Source: Baffinella frigidus (Eukaryota > Cryptophyceae > Cryptomonadales > Baffinellaceae). Taken from it: DNA of 10,530 nt. This document shows positions 5,973 to 10,530 of this stretch, one piece after another. A program made the position numbers and the translations under genes. The notes beneath the pieces are model-generated. The model made no database searches, was not told the DNA's origin, and was given only the letters and a program-made list of their open reading frames with translations. Numbering within the stretch: the stretch's first letter is position 1; every line of letters starts with the position of its first letter. The stretch lies in assembly GCA_026770585.1 (NCBI GenBank), contig MU646725.1, forward strand, positions 124,891 to 135,420. The letters are read 5' to 3'.

Positions 5973-6184
5973 CCACTCGAGGCTGGAAATGGGACCATTT
6001 TAAAACAGAGCTTCTTTTACAAGTGAAGGGGAAAAAAGAAATGTGTAGTAATTTTCATTCACATACGGGCATTTGGTCACGTAGCTCAAGTTATAACTTG
6101 AGCTACGTGACCAAGCATGCCCGTGACTGGTACTAAATTTAACAACCCCACATTTGAAATACTCCCTCTTCCAGCCTCGAGTGG
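5973..6184. mobile_element. 212-bp foldback element with a zero-loop centre
   Basis: The ends CCACTCGAGGCTGGAA (5973-5988) and TTCCAGCCTCGAGTGG (6169-6184) are exact complements. At the centre, TTGGTCACGTAGCTCAAGTTA (6073-6093) is followed with no spacer by its complement (6094-6114). CGGGCAT and ATGCCCG extend the stem past a 2-nt bulge. Between, the arms pair poorly and the left arm is about 30 nt longer. GATG precedes the left end and occurs one base after the right end, a doubtful target duplication. Confidence 0.78.
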
Positions 6185-6220
6185 TGATGCAGCAGTCGGT
6201 GCCGGGGCCCTAAGGAAAAA

Positions 6221-6290
6221 CTCAACAACACCTTTAGGAACGTTCCCTGTAGTGTTCTGAGTGGTCTCTTAGAAAGCGTTCTACGGGCGT
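6221..6290 (+). repeat. Dispersed repeat N, copy interrupted by a family A element
   Basis: The sequence runs CTCAACAACACCTTTAGGAA ... AGTGTTCTGAGTGG ... GAAAGCGTTCTACGGGCGT and stops at the TA of the family A copy H. The copy at 6781-6853 continues through the same point uninterrupted, so it is a related empty site. Confidence 0.8.
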
Positions 6291-6478
6291 ATCCCTCAAG
6301 TGGCAAGTAGGCTCATACGCCCTACGGTAGGGCCCTAGGACCTGCCTAGGGCGAGTCACGCCCTACGGTAGGGCCCTAGGACCTGCCTAGGGCGAGTCAC
6401 GCCCTACGGTAGGGCCCTAGGACCTGCCTAGGGCGAGTCAGGGCGAATATTCGCCCGTCCGCCACTTACCACGCCATA
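6290..6478 (+). mobile_element. Family A element, copy H, internally expanded
   Basis: The left end TA-TCCCTCAAGTGGCAAG is a family A terminus. The interior core is tandemly triplicated (6318-6440), followed by GGGCGAATATTCGCCC (6441-6456), the same small palindrome as copy B. The right end reads CGCCACTTACCACGCCATA, so the outer terminal repeat has decayed and the right boundary is approximate. Confidence 0.75.
6318..6440 (+). repeat. Three perfect tandem copies of a 41-bp unit
   Basis: The units are 6318-6358, 6359-6399 and 6400-6440, identical by eye. Each starts CGCCCTACGGTAGGGCCCTA and ends CCTAGGGCGAGTCA, so it amplifies the conserved core of family A. Confidence 0.95.
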
Positions 6479-6741
6479 GTTCAGGAGGGGGTTGATTTTT
6501 TCAAACCGTTTCTGAGAACGGTATCGACTTTTGGAGACCACTGCCTTGAAAGGGAATTGACTTTTGGCGACCCCTTCGTAGCCCTCTGTCCACTTAGCAG
6601 GCGCCGACTTCTTTCCCCCCCGGACTTCCGAGGGAAATTCCGGTTGGAATCCACAGCAAAGGATCAGAATCTAGTACAAATAGTTTAGATGGAAAATATC
6701 CGTGAAGCCCCCGGTGGCTGCGAAGTGAATGGTAGGGGATC

Positions 6742-6778
6742 GCTGCACCTGGGGGGGTCGGTGGTGCAACCCGAGGGA
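6742..6778 (+). repeat. G-run motif, three dispersed copies
   Basis: CACCTGGGGGGGTCGGT occurs here, at 7047-7066 and at 7134-7169. The first and third copies continue GGTGCANCCCGNGGGA. TGCACC and GGTGCA at 6744-6749 and 6763-6768 can pair around the 7-G run. Confidence 0.8.
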
Positions 6779-6780
6779 GA

Positions 6781-6853
6781 TTCAGCAACAGCTTTCGAAA
6801 CGTTCCCTGCAGTGTTCTGAGTGGCGTCTCTTAGAAAGCGTTCTGCGGGCGTA
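6781..6853 (+). repeat. Dispersed repeat N, uninterrupted copy
   Basis: It matches 6221-6290 closely (AACGTTCCCTGCAGTGTTCT, then GAGTGG, TCTCTTAGAAAGCGTTCT, GGGCGTA) and continues into TATGGCTCTA at the point where the other copy carries a family A element. Confidence 0.82.
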
Positions 6854-6967
6854 TGGCTCTACCCCCCCGGCTCCAGTTATTTTTTTTTCAGACTGAAATG
6901 GGGGGTGAGGGAGCAGATTCGGGATGGGAACTCCCATAACAGGATCGCGCTGTCGCGCTCCTTCACC

Positions 6968-7030
6968 AAAAGTCAACTCGCCCAGAGATAATCAACTTTA
7001 CGGATTTTCTGGTGTACGTTTGGTCACGTA
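6968..7030 (+). repeat. Dispersed 63-bp repeat, copy 2
   Basis: Ungapped match to 4575-4637 with five differences. It ends at TTTGGTCACGTA; the same word also occurs at the centre of the foldback near 6072. Confidence 0.85.
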
Positions 7031-7330
7031 ACACCTTCCCCTGGGGCAGCACCTGGGGGGGTCGGTTGACTTTTGAATACTCGGTTCCCTTTGCAAATTG
7101 ACTTTTGAACAACCCCCCCAGAGCCCTCCGTGACAGCACCTGGGGGGGTCGGTGGTGCAGCCCGCGGGAAAAGGTTGCGTTCCATCTGCGGGGCACGCGC
7201 TTCCGTCAGAAGCAACACTCCATTTCTGTCGCCAACGACATTTCATTGGCGACAGTTTTCTCTCTGGCCCTTCTTCGATCCTTCGTGTCAAAGCGCTTCC
7301 GTCAGAAGCAACACTCCATTTCTGTCGCCA

Positions 7331-7434
7331 CCACACAGCGGACTTCGAAGGGATTTTGAATAACCCCTGAGCGATAAGACCTAGGACCCTACGGTAGGCA
7401 ATCCGTAGGGGCATAGGGGGGTTCCTACGGATAA
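7331..7434 (+). mobile_element. Family J element, right end missing
   Basis: Identical by eye over about 104 bp to the left part of the element at 7836-7996, then cut after CCTACGGATAA and joined to TATGTCAGGAGCAACACTCC. It has the left terminal repeat CCACACAGCGG but no right one. Its left junction (TTTCTGTCGCCA) is the same as that of the full copy, so it probably arose by duplication of a unit already carrying the element. Confidence 0.85.
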
Positions 7435-7610
7435 TATGTCAGGAGCAACACTCCATTTCTGTCGCCAATGTGACATTGCTGTCGCCAATGACATTTCACT
7501 AATTTCTCTCTGGCCCTTCTTCGATCCTGCGGGGCACGCGCTTCCGTCAGAAGCAACACTCAATTTCTGTCGCCAATGACATTTCTCGCAATCAGGTCTT
7601 TTTTATGGGC

Positions 7611-7753
7611 GAGGCCATGCAATTTAAACCGTGTTTTTGCTATCTTGGGGTGGGGTTTGTTCTGTGATACAGCTATGTCGACGCTAAAACAGCAAAATCT
7701 GACAAAATGCACCCTTAAGATAGCATAAAAGGCGGTTTAAATTGCATGGCCTC
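7611..7753. mobile_element. 143-bp hairpin element inside the 97-bp array
   Basis: GAGGCCATGCAATTTAAACC (from 7611) and GGTTTAAATTGCATGGCCTC (to 7753) belong to a 21-bp perfect terminal inverted repeat. Weaker pairing continues inward (TGCTATCTT against AAGATAGCA, GGGTG against CACCC). It separates two otherwise normal array units. No target duplication is clear and there is no coding capacity. Confidence 0.85.
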
Positions 7754-7835
7754 GGACACTAATTTCTCTCTGGCCCTTCTTCGATCCTGCGGGGCAAGCG
7801 CTTCTGTCAAGAGCAACACTCCATTTCTGTCGCCA

Positions 7836-7996
7836 CCACACAGCGGACTTCGAAGGGATTTTGAATAACCCCTGAGCGATAAGACCTAGGACCCTACGGT
7901 AGGCAATCCGTAGGGGCATAGGGGGGTTCCTACGGATAAGGTAATGGAAACTTGGGCGCTGAGTGCCCGAAAATCCCTTTGCAGCCCGCTGTGTGG
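7836..7996 (+). mobile_element. Family J inverted-repeat element, full copy
   Basis: 161 bp from CCACACAGCGG to CCGCTGTGTGG; CGAAGGGATTTT and AAAATCCCTTTG extend the pairing. The interior carries GACCTAGGACCCTACGGTAG (7883-7902), the core shared with families A and M in the opposite sense. The same length as the inverted copy at 5216-5376 supports the boundaries. Confidence 0.87.
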
Positions 7997-8171
7997 TGTC
8001 ATTTCTCGCAATCAAGTCATTTCTCTCTGCCCCTTCTTCGATACCGCGGGACCAGAGCTACCATCTGAGGCAACACTCCATTTCTGTCGCCGCCACCAGA
8101 CTATCTCATTCAAGTCGTTTCTCTCTGCCACCTCTTCAATATCGACCAGTGAGAAATCTGACCCCCTTATC

Positions 8172-8337
8172 ATGCAAAAAGCTTACGTTAACAGAGTAGT
8201 AACTTTGGTACAAAATTTATAATGGAAAACATTCTTGGGCTTTAAAAGCCCTGAAATCGCTGTTAAAATCGTTTTAGAGCTGGCAAGCCCACGTTAACGA
8301 GGGACTTAAGGGGTCCGTTAACGTAAGCTTTTCGCAT
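8172..8337. mobile_element. 166-bp inverted-repeat element
   Basis: The left end ATGCAAAAAGCTTACGTTAAC pairs with the right end GTTAACGTAAGCTTTTCGCAT with one mismatch. A perfect inner palindrome GGGCTTT-A-AAAGCCC lies at 8237-8251, and a second CGTTAACG word at 8292-8299. No protein and no clear target duplication. Confidence 0.75.
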
Positions 8338-8835
8338 TACTTAGAGTCCGTTCTTCACAAGAAAACCCTGGGAGGAGACCCGCAGGAAGAAAAACGGGGC
8401 GGAGATTTAACAAGTTGACAAAGATTCAATAAGTTGACAAACACGATAGGGGGAGAGATGTGACGCGACCAAACGGGGGGGGGAAGGCAGGTTTATTATA
8501 TTGAAAAACACGACCGCTACACGCCACGTGGAGAGGTAGGCCGAGACGCAGGGGCTTCTAGCAGCCCGATTGCACCCCGCGCGACCAGAGGGCTCAAGCT
8601 GCCCTCGACCACCCGGAGGGTAGGTATGGGAACTAGTGTTTACGGAAGAGGGGAGGACGCGCGGGAGGAGTGGCAGGCTGGAGGGGATGTGCGTTGTAAA
8701 GCAACCCGCCTGTACGGAATTGGCGCCGTGTGCCTGACAGCAACCCGGCCAATACGCGGAGAGGTCAACACTCCACAGACAAGAGTGGCACGTGACTCCT
8801 CCCAACTTGCTGTGCTCGGAAGCAGGCTGGATGAC
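8338..8835. other. Unassigned unique stretch
   Basis: The longest stretch free of the repeat families above. It has a doubled AAGTTGACAAA (8412 and 8434), a 10-G run (8475-8484) and the palindrome CCACGTGG (8525-8532). A reverse frame of 132 codons (8407-8805) has no ATG and no recognisable domain; it could be a partial exon, but nothing supports that beyond length. Confidence 0.35.
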
Positions 8836-9012
8836 TAGAGCGTTTGTGGTAATTGTTGTCCGCTTTGGACGTACGGTTTTCCGGTTTCTCGGTTTTTTAA
8901 AATGTTGTAAAGGTCGTAAAACATTTTAAATGGACACTTCTGGTACAAATGGAAACCGGAAAACCGGAAAGCCGCACGTCCAAAACGGACAACAATTTCC
9001 GCATACGCTCTA
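8836..9012. mobile_element. Family P inverted-repeat element, copy 2
   Basis: A 177-bp element including TA on both sides. The ends are GAGCGTTTGTGGTAATTGTT and AACAATTTCCGCATACGCTC, imperfect complements. The interior AAAATGTTGTAAAGGTCGT and AAATGGACACTTCT match copy 1 at 4695-4894. It is shorter because it lacks the G-run segment of copy 1. Confidence 0.87.
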
Positions 9013-9166
9013 CCACGCAAGAGTGTAAAGCTGACTGGCTTACAGGAGAAATCATCAGATTCTGACGATCCTGAAAGTTCATAAGTGGACATTCTCCCCA
9101 GAAAAGAATCGAAATTTCGGAAAGTTGGTACACATTCCGTGTGAACTGACTTGCACTCTTGCGTGG
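9013..9166. mobile_element. Probable inverted-repeat element next to family P copy 2
   Basis: CCACGCAAGAGTG (9013-9025) and CACTCTTGCGTGG (9154-9166) form a 13-bp perfect terminal repeat 154 bp end to end, directly after the right TA of the family P element. The interior is unrelated to the other families and non-coding. Confidence 0.6.
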
Positions 9167-9171
9167 CAGGT

Positions 9172-9515
9172 TCCTGGGTTCGGGCTTCCGGTTTTAACTT
9201 CGGGTTTCGGGATCCGGGTTTCGGGCTTCGGGTTTGAGGTTTGAGGTTTCGGGCTTCGGGCTTCGGGTTTCCGGTTTCCGGTTTCAGGTTTCAGGTTTCG
9301 GGGTTCGGGATTCGGGCTCCCGGTTTCAGGTTTCCGGTTTCAGGTTTCGGGGTTCGGGATTCGGGCTCCCGGTTTCAGGTTTCCGGTTTCAGGTTTCAGG
9401 TTTCAGGTTTCGGGGTTCGGGGCAGAGGCTTCCGATTTCGGGGTTCGGGTTTCAAGTTTCAGGGATCGGGGTTCGGGATTCGGGATTCGGGCTTCCGTTT
9501 TCAGGTTTCGGGTTG
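9172..9515 (+). repeat. 7-bp periodic G/T-rich array
   Basis: Runs of heptamers such as GGTTTCA, GGTTTCG, GGTTCGG and GGATTCG. A 49-bp higher-order unit (seven heptamers) is repeated at 9300-9348 and 9349-9397. Because 7 is not a multiple of 3, frames through the array all read the same Ser-Gly-Phe-Arg-Phe-Gln-Val type repeat, giving two overlapping open frames from 9234 and 9241. These are not credible proteins. Confidence 0.9.
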
Positions 9516-9550
9516 TGTGACCTCAGGCAGCGGAGAGGGATCGTCGAGAC

Positions 9551-9787
9551 CGATCGACCAAGTTTCAGACATCGTCAGACATGCTCCCTGCGGGGCCGCG
9601 GCGATCTCGTTATTCAAACCTCTGAGGACCACCCTAGGTGAATTCACAGTTTGACCATCAACGACCCTGAATTCACAGTTTGACTATCAACGACTACCCT
9701 TTGGCCGGTTTCTGCGATCGACCAAGCTTCAGACATCGTCAGGCATGCCCCCATGCGCCCAGGACGATCTCGTTTTTCAAACCTTTA
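9551..9787 (+). repeat. Diverged direct repeat of about 72 bp
   Basis: CGATCGACCAAGTTTCAGAC (from 9551) and CGATCGACCAAGCTTCAGAC (from 9715) open two copies that end CGATCTCGTTNTTCAAACCT. Between them, CACAGTTTGACNATCAACGA occurs twice, and TTGACCATCAACG recurs at 9991. Confidence 0.8.
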
Positions 9788-9826
9788 TTGTAAAGATTTT
9801 ATTGAAACCTTGACACGTTATTGAAA

Positions 9827-9977
9827 CCTAGCTCCGCCTCACTTCATTTCGTCGCATCATTAAAAACATTTAGCCGTCGTTATTTGTTTTCAAGGAGGAT
9901 CTGTAGAAAAAATTAACTGTCCATGCACGGATAACGTTTTTTAATGATGCGACGAAATCAAGTGGGACAGAGCTAGG
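9827..9977. mobile_element. 151-bp inverted-repeat element
   Basis: The left arm (CCTAGCTCCGCC..., from 9827) and right arm (...GACAGAGCTAGG, to 9977) pair over about 40 bp with four mismatches; the inner part TTTCGTCGCATCATTAAAAA is matched exactly by TTTTTAATGATGCGACGAAA. The interior is AT-rich and non-coding. Confidence 0.8.
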
Positions 9978-10018
9978 AGACGCTCACAGGTTGACCATCA
10001 ACGCATGACTACCCGTTA

Positions 10019-10068
10019 GCCGGTTTCTGCTGCGATTCTCGCAGCCGGTTTCTGCTGCGATTCTCGCA
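10019..10068 (+). repeat. 25-bp tandem repeat, two copies
   Basis: Two identical units (10019-10043, 10044-10068), each GCCGGTTTCTGCTGCGATTC then TCGCA. GGCCGGTTTCTGCGATCGACC near 9702 is a related fragment. Confidence 0.92.
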
Positions 10069-10092
10069 ATCCCCCCCGCACGGGGGGGATTG
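10067..10092. repeat. Strong C7/G7 hairpin
   Basis: CAATCCCCCCC and GGGGGGGATTG make a perfect 11-bp stem with the 4-nt loop GCAC, immediately after the tandem repeat. No T-run follows it. Confidence 0.88.
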
Positions 10093-10180
10093 ATGTGATC
10101 CGAAAGAAAGCATGGCTTTTCTCCAGGACAAGTTCCAGTGTCCGCCCATGTTGGGAGCTCGAAGAACCCAACGGACCTAC

Positions 10181-10305
10181 CCGGTCTCGAGTTGTGTCTA
10201 TGACAAAATGTGTCAACTTAAGACCACTTGCCCAAAAAACGCTAGGAATCCTAGCGTTCGGTCCTTAAGTTGACAAATTTTGCCCTAGACTCAACTCGAG
10301 ACCGG
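10181..10305. mobile_element. 125-bp inverted-repeat element with a central palindrome
   Basis: CCGGTCTCGAGTTG (from 10181) pairs with CAACTCGAGACCGG (to 10305); pairing continues with few mismatches to GTCAACTTAAG and CTTAAGTTGAC. The centre is a second palindrome AACGCTAGGA-A-TCCTAGCGTT (10238-10258). ACGGACCT occurs 2 bp before the left end and 10 bp after the right end, probably by chance. Confidence 0.83.
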
Positions 10306-10375
10306 AGGACCATCGACGGACCTGTTTGACTTTACCGCACACTCATAGGGTAACGGCCTGAAAATGGGGTAGTTA

Positions 10376-10412
10376 GGCCTACGGCATTGCCTAGGACCTC
10401 CTACCGTAGGCC
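10376..10412. repeat. Inverted repeat carrying the shared core
   Basis: GGCCTACGG and CCGTAGGCC (10376-10384, 10404-10412) flank TTGCCTAGGACCTCCTA. The GTAGG and CCTAGGACC words are those of the cores in families A, M and J, but no terminal repeats of those families are present. It may be a decayed element. Confidence 0.6.
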
Positions 10413-10439
10413 GAGACTTTTTGGTCCTAGGATCCCTCG

Positions 10440-10530
10440 ATCCTAATAATACATCATAAAATCGTTAAATCTGTAAATCTTAAAGCATAAATAATCATTA
10501 AATCTTAAAGCATAAATAATAAATAATAAA
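10440..10530 (+). repeat. AT-rich end with a 25-bp tandem repeat
   Basis: AAATCTTAAAGCATAAATAAT occurs at 10475-10495 and 10500-10520, a period of 25, then ATAAATAATAAA to the window end. It contrasts sharply with the GC-rich repeats before it. No gene. Confidence 0.85.

Larger units (their letters stand above)
6479..7184. other. Repeat-fragment mosaic without a gene
   Basis: No gene is recognised. The word TTGACTTTTG recurs (6553, 7064, 7097; complement at 4574 and 6967). Fragments of repeat N (6781-6853), the 63-bp repeat (6968-7030) and three copies of a G-run motif (6742, 7047, 7134) fill much of the stretch. Reverse frames through it are disrupted or unrecognisable. Confidence 0.45.
7185..8146 (+). 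repeat. Array of about 97-bp units with inserted elements
   Basis: The marker GCAACACTCCATTTCTGTCG or a one-base variant occurs six times (near 7212, 7308, 7445, 7553, 7813, 8070). Units run TTTCTCTCTGGCCCTTCTTC, then CGATCCTGCGGGGC, the marker, and CCAATGACATTTCTCGCAATC. Where nothing is inserted the spacing is 96-108 bp; larger gaps are explained by elements at 7331, 7611 and 7836. Open frames across it on both strands are not conserved from unit to unit, so I treat it as non-coding. Confidence 0.85.

Noticed and set aside
6553-7106. Recurring TTGACTTTTG, possible W-box-like regulatory word
   Set aside because: The copies sit in repeat fragments and no gene is nearby, so a regulatory reading has no support.
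4256-7730. 14-base word AAGATAGCATAAAA shared by 4256-4269 and the hairpin element at 7611-7753
   Set aside because: Too short to separate from chance in a 10-kb window, and the flanks do not align.
7185-8146. Regularly spaced repeats suggesting a CRISPR array
   Set aside because: The repeated part is most of the unit, the spacers are not unique, the lengths vary through inserted elements, and there are no cas genes.
8407-8805. Reverse open frame of 132 codons
   Set aside because: It has no ATG, no recognisable domain and a composition typical of GC-rich non-coding DNA. Transcript evidence would be needed.
9234-9654. Two overlapping repetitive open frames (135 and 137 codons)
   Set aside because: Both are the 7-bp array read in different frames, giving the same peptide repeat, which is a property of the DNA period.

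Overview
This window looks like nuclear DNA of a eukaryote, most likely an alga or other protist, but the sequence does not let me name the organism. The reasons are: no bacterial-type genes or operons; a very high density of short non-autonomous inverted-repeat elements (MITE or foldback type), several with TA target duplications; many long G or C runs; and degenerate arrays resembling TTTAGGG-type telomeric repeats. I find no convincing protein-coding gene, rRNA, tRNA or CRISPR array. The open frames are short, many lack an ATG, and most are explained by inverted repeats or by 7-bp periodic sequence that stays open in several frames.

Layout. 1-1600: mostly unrecognised sequence holding one clean TCCCTTAAGTGGC element (family A, 357-461) and a G/T-rich degenerate telomere-like stretch (about 770-1340). 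1601-2579: a cluster of elements ending in CAGGGGTACCTCGCTCA (family M), one with a tandemly amplified right end. 2616-3110: a 159/160-bp tandem duplication and short direct repeats. 3107-4034: an unbroken chain of TA-bounded elements in which neighbours share one dinucleotide. One pair splits a perfect palindrome, and one member carries a 150-bp hairpin with a 4-bp target duplication. 4695-4894 and 8836-9012: two copies of a third TA element (family P). 4959-5905: a broken array of modules with embedded palindromes. 5973-6184: a foldback with a zero-loop palindrome at its centre. 6290-6478: a family A member with a 41-bp unit repeated three times. 7185-8146: an array of about 97-bp units containing two copies of a 161-bp element (family J, one truncated) and a 143-bp hairpin. 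8172-8337: another hairpin element. 8338-8835: sequence without recognisable repeats. 9013-10530: a 7-bp-periodic array, more inverted repeats and an AT-rich end.

The parts do not form a gene system. They form a layered record of non-autonomous transposition, local tandem amplification and nesting. The most interesting signal is in family A. Each copy carries, beside one terminal repeat, a short stem with a 6-nt centre whose sequence differs between copies while the pairing is kept. Subterminal bases also change in matching pairs. Families with different ends (A, M, J) share a GTAGGG/CCTAGGACC core. No transposase is present, so any mobilising enzyme would be encoded elsewhere. All alignments here were done by eye.
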